A DNA stretch of 64,000 nt from Arthrobacter rhombi (GTDB lineage: Bacteria > Actinomycetota > Actinomycetes > Actinomycetales > Micrococcaceae), in NCBI RefSeq assembly GCF_900163545.1, contig NZ_FUHW01000038.1, positions 1 to 64,000 on the forward strand, written 5' to 3'. Positions within the stretch are counted from its first letter, which is position 1. The number at the start of each line of letters is the position of its first letter. This document shows, piece by piece, positions 39,079-47,956 of the stretch. Made by a program: the position numbers and the translations under genes. The notes beneath the pieces are model-generated. The model saw only the letters and a program-made list of their open reading frames with translations. It ran no database searches and was not told the origin of the DNA.

Positions 39079-40225
39079 GAAAGGCCGCCTTCCGGCCAGC
39101 GCCATCGTCTATAGCGACCCCGCCCGCTCCGAGACGGATCTCGGCACGCGCACCTCCCCGCTAGACCGGGCAGCCTTACATACCAACGCCATGCACCAGC
39201 GTGCTGCCCTGGGTCGTGCCCGCCGGGAAAAGGCCGGACTGCCCAAGATCGCCATCGCCGGTTTCGGTTCGCTCATGGCACGTCTGAATTCATGGAAACC
39301 CCTGCGCGTCTTCAGCCTCTACGGGCAGCGACATGGATCAGTCATGGCGGCAGGGGCCGCCTATAAGATGTTCTTCTCCATCGCAGCAATCCTGGTCGTC
39401 GGATTCTCTATCCTGGGCATCCTCGCCAGCGGAAATCAGCAACTTCAAGACCTTGTGGTTGAGGGCGTCGCCAAAACGACCCCCGGGCTGATCAATACCG
39501 GGGACGGGGGACTGGCAACTCCTCAACAGCTCTTCCACAGCCGGAGCTTCGGCTGGGCACTCGTGATTTCCACCGCCGTCTCCCTCCTGACCTCGCTCCG
39601 CTGGATCGCCGGCTTGCGAGAGGGCATGCGGGGGGTCTTCGGCCTGCTCAAAATGCAATCCAATATCGTGATGGCCAAGATCAAAGACCTGGGCGTGCTG
39701 CTTCTGCTGGGAATCAGCTTGATCCTCACGACGGGGCTGGGGGTCATCGCCAGCACGGCTCTCCACAGCATTATTGAATTCCTTGACCTGGAGTCCACCT
39801 TCTCGGTGATGCTCACCAGGGTGGCGAGTCTGGTGGTGATGCTCCTGCTGGATTCGGTGGTCGCGGTGATCCTCTTTCGGCTCGCATCGGGGATCACCAT
39901 GCCCCGTGTGGCCTTGCTGGAATCCGCGTTCATCGCCGGGGCAGGATCCACGACCCTGCGCTACTTTTCTTCACTACTGCTCGGCAGCGCCAGCAGTAAC
40001 CCGATCCTGGCGCCCTTCGCCGTGATCCTGGGGCTGTTTGTCTGGTTCTACCTGTTGAGCCAGATCTACCTTCTGGCAACCTCCTGGGGCGCGGTGACCA
40101 CCGCCGATATCGTCGCCGCCGCACGACGGGGCAACCCGAAGGGCTTGCGGTCCCGATCCGCCCAGATGCGTGCCCCGGCGTCGACCGAGAGTGCACCGGT
40201 GAGCTGGCTGCAGGACAGGTCCTAG
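39044..40225 (+). CDS. YihY/virulence factor BrkB-family membrane protein
   Basis: A 393-aa inner-membrane protein. A 75-residue polar N-terminus precedes about six helices. The family-typical segment SVMAAGAAYKMFFSIAAILVVG opens the membrane part, and ILAPFAVILGLFVWFYLLSQIYLLATSWG closes it. The start is an unusual TTG at 39044, supported by GCAGGAGGAA about 8 nt upstream, and overlaps the previous gene by 35 nt. Function of the family is unsettled; it is not RNase BN despite old naming. A perfect terminator begins at the stop codon. Confidence 0.88.
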   Translation: MAKTARIPIQRKKGRLPASAIVYSDPARSETDLGTRTSPLDRAALHTNAMHQRAALGRARREKAGLPKIAIAGFGSLMARLNSWKPLRVFSLYGQRHGSVMAAGAAYKMFFSIAAILVVGFSILGILASGNQQLQDLVVEGVAKTTPGLINTGDGGLATPQQLFHSRSFGWALVISTAVSLLTSLRWIAGLREGMRGVFGLLKMQSNIVMAKIKDLGVLLLLGISLILTTGLGVIASTALHSIIEFLDLESTFSVMLTRVASLVVMLLLDSVVAVILFRLASGITMPRVALLESAFIAGAGSTTLRYFSSLLLGSASSNPILAPFAVILGLFVWFYLLSQIYLLATSWGAVTTADIVAAARRGNPKGLRSRSAQMRAPASTESAPVSWLQDRS

Positions 40226-40275
40226 GCACGAAGAAGGCGTCTCCCCGCAGTTGTGGGGAGACGCCTTCTTCGTGC
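40226..40275. terminator. Perfect 21-bp bidirectional terminator
   Basis: GCACGAAGAAGGCGTCTCCCC (40226-40246) is exactly complementary to 40255-40275 around an 8-nt loop. It separates convergent YihY and sdhB genes and begins at the base after the YihY stop. The Lys/Glu-type runs give a T-rich tail in both directions (CTTCTTCG). Confidence 0.92.
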
Positions 40276-40292
40276 TTCGAGAGCGGTCGACT

Positions 40293-41075
40293 CTAGACCG
40301 AGCGGGCCAGAATGGCCTGCTTGACCTCGGAAATAGCCTTGGTGACCTGGATGCCACGGGGGCAGGCTTCGGTGCAGTTGAAGGTCGTACGGCAACGCCA
40401 CACGCCTTCCTTGTCGTTGAGGATCTCGAGGCGCATATCGCCACCTTCGTCACGTGAGTCGAAGATGAAACGGTGTGCGTTCACGATCGCCGCCGGGCCG
40501 AAATACTGCCCATCGGTCCAGAAGACCGGGCACGAGGAGGTGCACGCAGCGCACAGGATGCACTTGGTGGTGTCGTCGTAGCGTTCGCGCTCTTCGGGGG
40601 ACTGGTAGTGCTCAGCCGTCGGGGAATGTCCCTTGGTGATCATGAAGGGCATGATTTCACGGTAGGACTGGAAGAAGGGTTCCATGTCCACGATGAGGTC
40701 CTTCTCGACCGGCAGCCCCTTGATGGCCTCCACGGTGATGGGCTTCTCGGTGTCCAAGTCCTTCAACAGGGTCTTGCATGCCAGCCGGTTACGGCCGTTG
40801 ATGCGCATGGCATCGGAGCCGCAGACGCCATGGGCGCAGGAACGGCGGAACGACAGCGAGCCGTCGATCTCCCATTTGACCTTATGCAGGGCGTCCAGCA
40901 CACGGTCGGTGCCGAACATCGTCAACTGGAAATCCTCCCAGGTCACGTCTTCGGAGAATTCCGGTTGGTATCGGCGCACCCGCAGGGTGATGTCGAACTT
41001 CGGGATCTCCCCGCCGCCGCCGACACCGGGGGCCAGGTCGACCTTGGATGCTGGTTCGGGAATCTCGCTGCTCAT
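40293..41075 (-). CDS. sdhB: Succinate dehydrogenase iron-sulfur subunit
   Basis: A 260-aa electron-transfer subunit of complex II. Cys ligands for the 2Fe-2S centre are in SCAHGVCGSDAM...LACKTL, and those for the 4Fe-4S and 3Fe-4S centres are in CILCAACTSSCPVFW and CRTTFNCTEACPRG. A 25-residue N-terminal extension precedes the ferredoxin fold. The ATG overlaps the sdhA stop by one base. It is the last gene of sdhCDAB, ending at a strong terminator. Confidence 0.97.
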   Translation of the reverse strand: MSSEIPEPASKVDLAPGVGGGGEIPKFDITLRVRRYQPEFSEDVTWEDFQLTMFGTDRVLDALHKVKWEIDGSLSFRRSCAHGVCGSDAMRINGRNRLACKTLLKDLDTEKPITVEAIKGLPVEKDLIVDMEPFFQSYREIMPFMITKGHSPTAEHYQSPEERERYDDTTKCILCAACTSSCPVFWTDGQYFGPAAIVNAHRFIFDSRDEGGDMRLEILNDKEGVWRCRTTFNCTEACPRGIQVTKAISEVKQAILARSV

Positions 41076-42862
41076 TAGTACTTACGCTCCATCGGCTGGT
41101 AACGGGTGAAGATGACGGGCTTGGTGTCGAACCGGATGCCCTCGATGCCCTCCATCTGCGCGGTGTCGTCCTTGTAGACCATCGAGTGCTTCATGAAGTT
41201 CTCGTCGTCGCGGTCCGGGAAGTCCTCGCGGAAGTGGCCGCCACGGGATTCGTGACGGTGGAGTGCGGAAACGGACATGACCTCGGCCAAGTCCAGCAGG
41301 AAGCCCAGTTCCACGGCTTCGAGCAGATCCAGATTGAAGCGCTTGCCCTTGTCCTGGATGCTGATGTTTGCATAACGCTCACGGAAGCCCTTGACGTCGG
41401 CCAGGGCCTTCATGATGGTGTCCTTGGTGCGGAACACCTGCATGTTGGCGTCCATCGTGTCTTGGAGGTCCTTGCGGATGGCGGCGATCCGTTCGGTACC
41501 GGATGCCTGTCGGACCACGTCGAGCAGTGCCTCGGTGTCGGCGCCCGGGTTCTCCGGCAAGTCGACCCAATCGGCCGTCTTGGAGTATTCGGCGGCTGCG
41601 ATACCCGCACGCTTGCCGAACACGTTGATGTCCAGCAGCGAGTTGGTGCCCAGGCGGTTTGAGCCGTGGACGGAGACACAGGCGACCTCACCGGCGGCGT
41701 AGAGGCCGGGGATGGTGAACTCGTTGTCCTGGAAGACTTCGCCCTTGATGTTGGTGGGGACCCCACCCATGACGTAGTGCGCGGTCGGGAAGACCGGCAC
41801 CGGCTCCGTGTAGGGCTCCACACCGAGATAGGTACGGGCGAACTCGGTGATGTCCGGCAGCTTGGCATCGATATGTGCCGGCTCCAAGTGCGTCAGGTCC
41901 AGCAGGACGTAGTCCTTATTCGGCCCACAACCGCGGCCTTCACGAACCTCGTTGGCCATCGACCGGGCGACAATATCGCGCGGGGCCAGATCCTTGATGG
42001 TGGGTGCGTAGCGCTCCATGAACCGCTCGCCCTCGGAGTTGCGCAGGATGGCACCTTCACCGCGGGCGGCTTCGGAAAGGAGGATCCCCAACCCGGCCAG
42101 GCCGGTTGGGTGGAACTGCACGAACTCCATGTCCTCCAGCGGGATGCCCTTGCGGAAGGCGATGCCCATGCCGTCACCGGTCAGGGTGTGCGCGTTGGAG
42201 GTGGTCTTGAAGACCTTGCCGGCACCGCCGGTGGCGAAGATGACCGACTTGGCCTGGAAAACATGGATCTCGCCGGTGGCCAGGTCGTAGGAGACGACTC
42301 CGGCAACACGGGTCTGCAGGTAGGTGGTGCCATCCTCGCGGGTGGCTTCCTCCTGGACGGTGAGCAGGTCCAGGACGTAGTACTCGTTGTAGAACTCGAC
42401 GTTGTGCTTCACGCAGTTCTGGTAGAGCGTCTGCAGGATCATGTGGCCGGTGCGGTCCGCCGCGTAGCAGGACCGGCGAACCGGGGCCTTGCCGTGATCG
42501 CGGGTGTGGCCCCCGAAGCGACGCTGGTCGATCTTGCCTTCGGGGGTGCGGTTGAACGGCAGACCCATCTTTTCCAGGTCCAGCACCGCCTCGATGGCTT
42601 CCTTGGCCATGACCTCGGCGGCATCCTGATCAACCAGATAGTCGCCACCCTTGACGGTGTCGAAGGTGTGCCACTCCCAGTTGTCTTCCTCGACGTTGGC
42701 CAGGGCGGCACACATGCCGCCCTGCGCGGCTCCCGTATGTGAACGGGTGGGGTAGAGCTTGGTCAACACAGCCGTATGGGCCTGCTGGCCGGATTCAATG
42801 GCAGCGCGCATGCCAGCGCCACCGGCGCCGACAATGACGACGTCGTACTTATGTACCTGCAT
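41075..42862 (-). CDS. sdhA: Succinate dehydrogenase flavoprotein subunit
   Basis: A 595-aa catalytic flavoprotein oxidising succinate to fumarate. The FAD Rossmann motif VIVGAGGAGMRAAIES is at the N-terminus. The covalent-FAD histidine is in TRSHTGAAQGG. The substrate region has HPTGLAGLG and MEFVQFHPTG, and the catalytic Arg region is GSNRLGTNSLLDI. Third gene of sdhCDAB, 51 nt after sdhD, and adjacent to sdhB by a one-base overlap. Confidence 0.97.
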   Translation of the reverse strand: MQVHKYDVVIVGAGGAGMRAAIESGQQAHTAVLTKLYPTRSHTGAAQGGMCAALANVEEDNWEWHTFDTVKGGDYLVDQDAAEVMAKEAIEAVLDLEKMGLPFNRTPEGKIDQRRFGGHTRDHGKAPVRRSCYAADRTGHMILQTLYQNCVKHNVEFYNEYYVLDLLTVQEEATREDGTTYLQTRVAGVVSYDLATGEIHVFQAKSVIFATGGAGKVFKTTSNAHTLTGDGMGIAFRKGIPLEDMEFVQFHPTGLAGLGILLSEAARGEGAILRNSEGERFMERYAPTIKDLAPRDIVARSMANEVREGRGCGPNKDYVLLDLTHLEPAHIDAKLPDITEFARTYLGVEPYTEPVPVFPTAHYVMGGVPTNIKGEVFQDNEFTIPGLYAAGEVACVSVHGSNRLGTNSLLDINVFGKRAGIAAAEYSKTADWVDLPENPGADTEALLDVVRQASGTERIAAIRKDLQDTMDANMQVFRTKDTIMKALADVKGFRERYANISIQDKGKRFNLDLLEAVELGFLLDLAEVMSVSALHRHESRGGHFREDFPDRDDENFMKHSMVYKDDTAQMEGIEGIRFDTKPVIFTRYQPMERKY

Positions 42863-42913
42863 ACCGGATGTTCCCTCTTCTTTGAATCTTGGTTTCGGCG
42901 ACGTGTGCCGGAA

Positions 42914-43363
42914 CTACTGGCAGACCGCGAGCGTGGAGCCCGGGATGCACGGATCGAAGGTGAAGATCACCAGCGTGCCGAGAATGACGATGGCCGCCGA
43001 GCACAACACCAGGACCAGCTGGAGCCAGAACCGCGGACGGTTCTTTTCGACGTAGTCGTTGATGATGGTGCGAACGCCGTTGGTGCCGTGCAGCATGGCC
43101 AACCACAGCATGGTCAGGTCCCAGAACTGCCACAGCGGGTTGGCCCACTTGCCGGCGACAAAGCCGAAGTCGATGGCATGCACGCCGTCACCGACCAGCA
43201 GGTTAACGAAGAGGTGGCCGAAGATCAGGATGACCAGCAGGACGCCGGAGATACGCATGAAGAGCCACGCGAGCATCTCGAAGTTGCCGTTTTTGGACTT
43301 GCCACGCATGTACTTCGGATCAATCCGAGTCGAGCGCGGTGCAACGAATTCCGTGGGAGCCAT
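42914..43363 (-). CDS. sdhD: Succinate dehydrogenase membrane anchor subunit
   Basis: A 149-aa anchor with three transmembrane helices. The second-gene position, size and the block WQFWDLTMLWLAMLHGTNGVRTIINDYVEK identify the cytochrome b-binding SdhD (heme-ligand His is in LAMLHGTNG). With SdhC it binds heme b and the quinone. The 3-nt gap from sdhC shows a coupled operon. An arginine-rich N-terminal 35 residues precede helix 1. Confidence 0.9.
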   Translation of the reverse strand: MAPTEFVAPRSTRIDPKYMRGKSKNGNFEMLAWLFMRISGVLLVILIFGHLFVNLLVGDGVHAIDFGFVAGKWANPLWQFWDLTMLWLAMLHGTNGVRTIINDYVEKNRPRFWLQLVLVLCSAAIVILGTLVIFTFDPCIPGSTLAVCQ

Positions 43364-43366
43364 GGC

Positions 43367-43747
43367 TTAGTAACCTCCGAAGGCGAGCGACAGGTGACGG
43401 ATGGCGAAACCGATCATGACAACGACCCAGACGATCAGCACGCCCCAGAGCAGCTGACGGTGGTACTTGGGTCCGGACTTCCAGAAGTCAACCAGGACCA
43501 GACGCAGACCGTTGAAGGCGTGGAAGACGATCGCGGCGACGAGACCGAGCTCTCCGACGGCCATCAGCGGGTTCTTATACGTGCCGATCACGGCGTCGTA
43601 GGCGCCGGGGTCAACCCGGACCAGGGCCGTATCAAGCACGTGCACCAAAAGAAACAAGAAAATGACGACACCGGTGACCCGATGCCCTACCCAGGACCAC
43701 ATGCCTTCGTGGCCGCGGTAGAGGGTGCCTGACGATGTCTTCGACAC
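43367..43747 (-). CDS. sdhC: Succinate dehydrogenase cytochrome b556 subunit
   Basis: A 126-aa anchor with three helices. The family signature GHEGMWSWVGHRVTGVVIFLFLLVHVLDTAL carries the quinone-site Ser/Arg and the heme-ligand His in VHVLD. The start is GTG 43747: GGAGGT lies 7 nt upstream on the minus strand and would be inside the coding region if the earlier ATG (43762) were used. First gene of sdhCDAB. Confidence 0.9.
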   Translation of the reverse strand: MSKTSSGTLYRGHEGMWSWVGHRVTGVVIFLFLLVHVLDTALVRVDPGAYDAVIGTYKNPLMAVGELGLVAAIVFHAFNGLRLVLVDFWKSGPKYHRQLLWGVLIVWVVVMIGFAIRHLSLAFGGY

Positions 43748-43930
43748 TGAATTTACCTCCATGCATGCAAGGGCGTTCGTGTGGCGTGCACACAAAAGAT
43801 TGGCGCCGGTGCGTAAGCGTTCCTAGCCTGATCCTAGACCACGGGGCCCGTCAGGCTTCGTCTCCACCCTACCTGTGTGGCGAGCCTCACGGCGACCGCC
43901 GTGACGAGGGGGAATACGCGGATTCACGCG

Positions 43931-43949
43931 GAAAATACGTGACATTTTC
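43931..43949. repeat. AT-rich inverted repeat in the sdhC-manC divergent region
   Basis: GAAAAT and ATTTTC, separated by about 7 nt, mark the only AT-rich patch in the 263-bp gap between divergent sdhC and manC. Another hairpin, TCACGGC-N4-GCCGTGA, is at 43887-43904. They may be regulator sites or promoter DNA. Nothing else is recognisable there. Confidence 0.35.
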
Positions 43950-43997
43950 GTGTCCTAAATCGAGCCCGTCCTCCAGCGAAACGCTTCGGTGATCGCC

Positions 43998-44003
43998 TAC
44001 TGT
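43998..44003 (+). promoter_or_regulatory. -10 box giving a leaderless manC transcript
   Basis: TACTGT ends 7 nt before the ATG at 44011. It supports that ATG over the in-frame GTG at 44002, which overlaps the box. Confidence 0.45.
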
Positions 44004-44010
44004 GGGATCC

Positions 44011-45123
44011 ATGAATGAAGACCTCCTCGCGCGCTTCCACGGCGTCATCCCCGCCGGCGGCGTGGGAACGCGGTTGTGGCCGCTCTCCCGAGCGGCCGCC
44101 CCCAAGTTCCTGCACGACCTCACCGGATCGGGAACCACGTTGATCCGCGCGACCTATGAGCGGCTCGTTCCCCTGGCCGACCACCGCATCATGGTGGTCA
44201 CCGGGCAGGCCCACCGCGAGGCCGTCCAATCGCAGTTGCCCGAATTGAGCGAAACGAACCTCGTGCTCGAATCCGAGCCGAAGGATTCCGCGGCGGCGAT
44301 CGGCCTGGCGGCAGCCATCCTGCACCGCAGGAATCCGGACATCATCATGGGTTCCTTTGCCGCGGACCAGGTCATCGGGCCCGTCGAGGTCTTCCAGGAG
44401 GCGGTCCGCGAAGCCATCCTGACCGCGGCCACGGGAAAAATCGTCACCATCGGCATCAAGCCTGCTTCGCCGTCGACGGCTTTTGGCTACATCCGTGCCG
44501 GCGAAGCCCTCGCTGTTGAAGGGGCGCCCAGTGCGACGTCGGTGCTCGAATTCGTGGAGAAACCGGATGAGGAGGTGGCCCAGCGTTATGTCGCTAGCGG
44601 TGACTACCTGTGGAATGCCGGGATGTTCGTTGCCCCCGTGGCCCTGATGCTCGAGCACCTTGAACGCAACGAACCTGAACTGCACGCAGGGTTGATGGAG
44701 ATCGCCGATGCCTGGGACACCGATGAGCGTGATGCCGTGAAAAAGCGTATTTGGCCGACCTTGCCGAAGATCGCGATCGATTATGCGGTGGCCGAACCGG
44801 CAGCTGAGCACGGCGACGTCGCGATGATCCCCGGCGAATTCACCTGGGATGACGTGGGCGACTTCGCGGCCATCGGCCGCTTGAACCCCGCCAGCGAGGC
44901 CACCAACCTCACCGTGCTGGGGGATGGGGCCCGGGTCTACGCCGACGATGCCTCCGGTGTCGTCGTCTCCGACACCAAACGGATGATCGCCCTGATCGGA
45001 ATCAAGGACGTGGTCGTCGTCGACACCGGGGATGCCCTCCTGGTCACTACCAGCGACCACGCCCAGTCCGTGAAGAAGGCCGTTGAAGCCCTCAAGGCCT
45101 CGGGCGACCTCGACGTGCTCTAG
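44011..45123 (+). CDS. manC: Mannose-1-phosphate guanylyltransferase
   Basis: Nucleotidyltransferase making GDP-mannose from GTP and mannose-1-P for glycans and glycolipids. About 370 aa. The N-terminal pyrophosphorylase motif is IPAGGVGTRLWPLSRAAAPK; ESEPKDSAAAIGLAA, the FGYIRAG segment and the VEKPDEEVAQ region follow. It ends after the nucleotidyltransferase and short C-terminal domains, without a fused phosphomannose isomerase. No manA or manB is adjacent. Start ATG 44011 is supported by a leaderless -10. Confidence 0.93.
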   Translation: MNEDLLARFHGVIPAGGVGTRLWPLSRAAAPKFLHDLTGSGTTLIRATYERLVPLADHRIMVVTGQAHREAVQSQLPELSETNLVLESEPKDSAAAIGLAAAILHRRNPDIIMGSFAADQVIGPVEVFQEAVREAILTAATGKIVTIGIKPASPSTAFGYIRAGEALAVEGAPSATSVLEFVEKPDEEVAQRYVASGDYLWNAGMFVAPVALMLEHLERNEPELHAGLMEIADAWDTDERDAVKKRIWPTLPKIAIDYAVAEPAAEHGDVAMIPGEFTWDDVGDFAAIGRLNPASEATNLTVLGDGARVYADDASGVVVSDTKRMIALIGIKDVVVVDTGDALLVTTSDHAQSVKKAVEALKASGDLDVL

Positions 45124-45195
45124 CCAGGTCGGTGGCCGCCGGTAATGCGGGCGAAATGATGCGTTGCAAACTCGGTGGTTGCCCCGACTTCGTCG

Positions 45196-45201
45196 TAAGG
45201 T
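45196..45201 (+). promoter_or_regulatory. -10 box giving a leaderless amidohydrolase transcript
   Basis: TAAGGT ends 7 nt before the GTG at 45209. The AAGG inside it could alternatively act as a weak ribosome site. Confidence 0.4.
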
Positions 45202-45208
45202 CGCTTCT

Positions 45209-46417
45209 GTGACTTACGATTCCTCAAGGCAGACGACCTACCCCGCGATCGGTCCCTGGGCCGAGCCGTTGCTGCCCCAACTGGTGGGCTTCCGCCGGGA
45301 CCTGCATGCGAACCCCGAACTGTCCTTCGAGGAGACGCGGACGACGGCACGCATCCTGCAGGAACTCACGGATGCCGGACTGGAGCCGAAGGCCCTCGAG
45401 GGGACCGGGCTCTATGTGGACATCGGCGAGGGCGAAATTGCCCTGGGGCTACGTGCAGATATCGATGCCCTGCCGATCCTGGAAGAAACCGGGTTGGACT
45501 ACGCCTCGAACCGCGAAGGCGTCTGCCATGCCTGCGGGCATGACATTCACACCACGGTCATGCTCGGAGTGGCCCTGACGCTGGCGCGCCTGCACGAAGC
45601 CGGCGAGCTGGGGGGAAGGATCCGGGTCATCTTCCAGCCGGCCGAGGAGACCATGCCCGGCGGGGCGCTATCGGTCATTGCCCAGGGAGTCCTCGAAGGG
45701 GTTCCGCGCATCCTGGCCCTGCATTGTGAACCTCGCGTCGACGCCGGAACGATCGGGACCCGCATCGGCGCGATCACCAGTGCCAGCGACACCATCAAGA
45801 TCGAATTATCGGGCCGCGGCGGGCACACCTCACGGCCGCATCTGACCGAGGATCTGGTCTTCGCCCTCGCCGAGATCGCCGTCGGCGTCCCGGCGGTACT
45901 CAACCGGCGGATCGACGTGCGTAGCGCAGTGTCGGTGGTCTGGGGTCAAATCCATGCGGGCTCGGCCCCGAATGCCATTCCGGCGTCTGGCTATCTGGCC
46001 GGAACCATGCGCTGCCTGGACGGCGAGGCCTGGGAATCGGCGGGTGTCTTATTGGATGAGGTGGTCCGTCAGGTCGCCGTTCCCTACGGTGTCGACGTGA
46101 AGCTCGAACACACCCGGGGCGTCCCCCCGGTGGTTAACGCCGAAGCGGAAACGGATTTGATCGAGCGGGCGGCGCGCGCCGAGATCGGTTCGAAGTCCAT
46201 CGTGCTCATCCCGCAATCCATGGGTGGGGAAGATTTTGCGTGGATGACCCACACCATTCCCGGAGCCATGATGCGTCTGGGGACGCGCACCCCGGGAGGG
46301 GAAACCTACGATCTGCACCGTGGCGACTACATTCCTGACGAGACGGCGATCGAAACCGGGATTCGGGTCATGGCCGCTGCCGCCCTGCGAGCCATTAATC
46401 CTGGACAAAGTGTCTGA
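45209..46417 (+). CDS. M20-family amidohydrolase
   Basis: A 402-aa zinc peptidase of the M20D type (hippurate, indole-acetyl-amino-acid or N-acyl-amino-acid hydrolases). Metal-site motifs are LRADIDALPI, CHACGHDIHTT (His-Cys-Asp-His), QPAEETMPGGA (catalytic Glu pair), LHCEP and GGEDFAW. The lid dimerisation domain (about 185-300) has GRGGHTSRPHLTED. Start GTG 45209. Probably hydrolyses N-acylated amino acids. Monocistronic; the substrate is not identifiable. Confidence 0.9.
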   Translation: MTYDSSRQTTYPAIGPWAEPLLPQLVGFRRDLHANPELSFEETRTTARILQELTDAGLEPKALEGTGLYVDIGEGEIALGLRADIDALPILEETGLDYASNREGVCHACGHDIHTTVMLGVALTLARLHEAGELGGRIRVIFQPAEETMPGGALSVIAQGVLEGVPRILALHCEPRVDAGTIGTRIGAITSASDTIKIELSGRGGHTSRPHLTEDLVFALAEIAVGVPAVLNRRIDVRSAVSVVWGQIHAGSAPNAIPASGYLAGTMRCLDGEAWESAGVLLDEVVRQVAVPYGVDVKLEHTRGVPPVVNAEAETDLIERAARAEIGSKSIVLIPQSMGGEDFAWMTHTIPGAMMRLGTRTPGGETYDLHRGDYIPDETAIETGIRVMAAAALRAINPGQSV

Positions 46418-46560
46418 TCGTTCTACCAGTAGGTAACAAAAGGTCAACGATATTGTCTTGTCAACTATTTGTGGTGGCAGGTCGGTCTTCGTGGGGCATA
46501 CTGTATTCTCCGTCACGTCTTCCTGCCATGGGAGGTCGGAGGCGGTCGGCACCCACACGG

Positions 46561-46583
46561 GACAGGTAGGTCACCTGGCCTGT
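46561..46583 (+). promoter_or_regulatory. Hairpin in the long leader of the BMP nucleoside transporter
   Basis: ACAGG and CCTGT enclose a second inner pairing AGGT/ACCT at 46562-46582, and GGGGTGGCCCC follows at about 46593. The region 46510-46629 is an approximately 120-nt leader after a possible -10 (TACTGT, 46499-46504). It may be a structured 5' region. I recognise no known riboswitch class. Confidence 0.35.
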
Positions 46584-46629
46584 TCTGTTATGGGGTGGCC
46601 CCGAAGCATCACTCGTCACTGGAGGAACC

Positions 46630-47748
46630 TTGAAGAAGTCACCGCGCACCCTGAAGCGCTCTACCGGCCAGCTTGCCGCCGTCCTGGGCGTTTCCGCCCT
46701 CGTTCTGACCGCCTGCGGGGCGGCACCGGATTCCGGTGGCGATGACTCGAACGCTTCGAGCCACCCCGGCGCCGCCGACTACACCGGCTGCATTGTTTCC
46801 GACTCCGGTGGCTTCGATGACCGGTCGTTCAACCAGTCCTCCTACGAGGGGCTCATGAAGGCCAAGAAGGATTTGGGCATCAAGACCAAGAAGGCCGAGT
46901 CGCAGGCGGCCACCGACTTCGAGCCCAACCTCAGCTCGATGGTCAAGGGCGGCTGCAATCTCACCGTCACCGTCGGCTTCCTGCTGGCGGACGCCACGAA
47001 GAAGATGGCCGAAGCCAACCCGGACTCCCACTTCGCGATCATCGATGATGATTCGATCAAGGCCGATAACGTCAAGCCGATCATCTATGACACGGCTCAG
47101 GCTGCCTTCCTGGCCGGTTACCTCGCCGCCGGGACAACGGAGACGGGCAAGGTCGCCACCTACGGCGGCATCAACCTGCCCACCGTCTCGATCTTCATGG
47201 ACGGCTTCGATGAAGGCGTGAAGTACTTCAACGAGAAGAACGACAAGAAGGTCAAGGTTCTGGGCTGGAACTCCGATAAGCAGAACGGCACGTTCACCGG
47301 AGACTTCGAGAACCAGGGCAAGGGCAAGACCACCACGACGAACTTCATCAACGAAGGCGCTGATATCGTCATGCCCGTCGCCGGCCCGGTGGGACTGGGC
47401 ACCATCGACGCCGTCAAGGAAGCCAACTCCAACGGTAAGGATGTCAAGGTCGTCTGGGTCGACTCCGACGGCTACAAGACCCTTCCCTCGGGCAAGGAAT
47501 TCGTACTCACCTCGGTCATGAAGCTGATGGGCGAGGCAGTGGAGAACGTGGTGACCGAGGATCTCGACGAGAAGTTCGACAACGCCCCGTATGTCGGGAC
47601 GCTGGAAAACAAGGGTGTCGGTCTGGCGCCGTTCCACGACTTCGACGCCGACGTCTCCGATGACATGAAGTCGCAGTTGGACGAGATCAAGGCAGATATC
47701 GTTTCGGGTGACATCAAGGTCAAGTCGCCTTCCAGCCCGAAGGAATAA
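46630..47748 (+). CDS. BMP-family nucleoside-binding lipoprotein
   Basis: A 372-aa lipoprotein. The signal peptide ends in lipobox LVLTAC. The mature protein opens with TGCIVSDSGGFDDRSFNQSSYEG, the hallmark of BMP-domain nucleoside binding proteins, and contains IIDDDSIKADNVKPIIYDTAQAAFLAGYLA and VGFLLADATKK. Start is TTG 46630 with GGAGGA 3 nt upstream. It lies upstream of a matching ATPase and two permeases and of cdd, deoA and add, so the transported substrates are most likely nucleosides. A large hairpin after the stop (47801-47850) separates it from the ATPase gene. Confidence 0.92.
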   Translation: MKKSPRTLKRSTGQLAAVLGVSALVLTACGAAPDSGGDDSNASSHPGAADYTGCIVSDSGGFDDRSFNQSSYEGLMKAKKDLGIKTKKAESQAATDFEPNLSSMVKGGCNLTVTVGFLLADATKKMAEANPDSHFAIIDDDSIKADNVKPIIYDTAQAAFLAGYLAAGTTETGKVATYGGINLPTVSIFMDGFDEGVKYFNEKNDKKVKVLGWNSDKQNGTFTGDFENQGKGKTTTTNFINEGADIVMPVAGPVGLGTIDAVKEANSNGKDVKVVWVDSDGYKTLPSGKEFVLTSVMKLMGEAVENVVTEDLDEKFDNAPYVGTLENKGVGLAPFHDFDADVSDDMKSQLDEIKADIVSGDIKVKSPSSPKE

Positions 47749-47800
47749 CCCACGGGCTGTCCCGAGCCATCCAGAGGATCGGCAGGGACCGCCAAGAACG

Positions 47801-47850
47801 GCACGCGCCGTCCGTAGTTCGGGGTCACCCCGTTCTCGGGCGGCGCGTGC
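47801..47850 (+). terminator. Large hairpin between binding-protein and ATPase genes
   Basis: A 14-bp stem (GCACGCGCCGTCCG pairing with CGGGCGGCGCGTGC, one G-U pair) encloses a second hairpin CGGGG-TCA-CCCCG. Because the next gene begins only at 47957, it likely attenuates or terminates transcription after the binding-protein gene, making the lipoprotein more abundant than the transporter. A TACGCT box at 47876-47881 could start a second transcript. Confidence 0.7.
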
Positions 47851-47956
47851 TCGCTCACCACCACACGTTCGCGGCTACGCTAGGGTCGACGGCGCACGGG
47901 TCCCATGGCCACACCATGGCCCCGGCGCCGGATGAGAAGGGAACACGGTACAGCAC

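Noticed and set aside
43735..43992. Possible small gene between sdhC and manC
   Set aside because: The frame is Pro/Ser/Arg-rich with no ribosome site and covers the divergent promoters.
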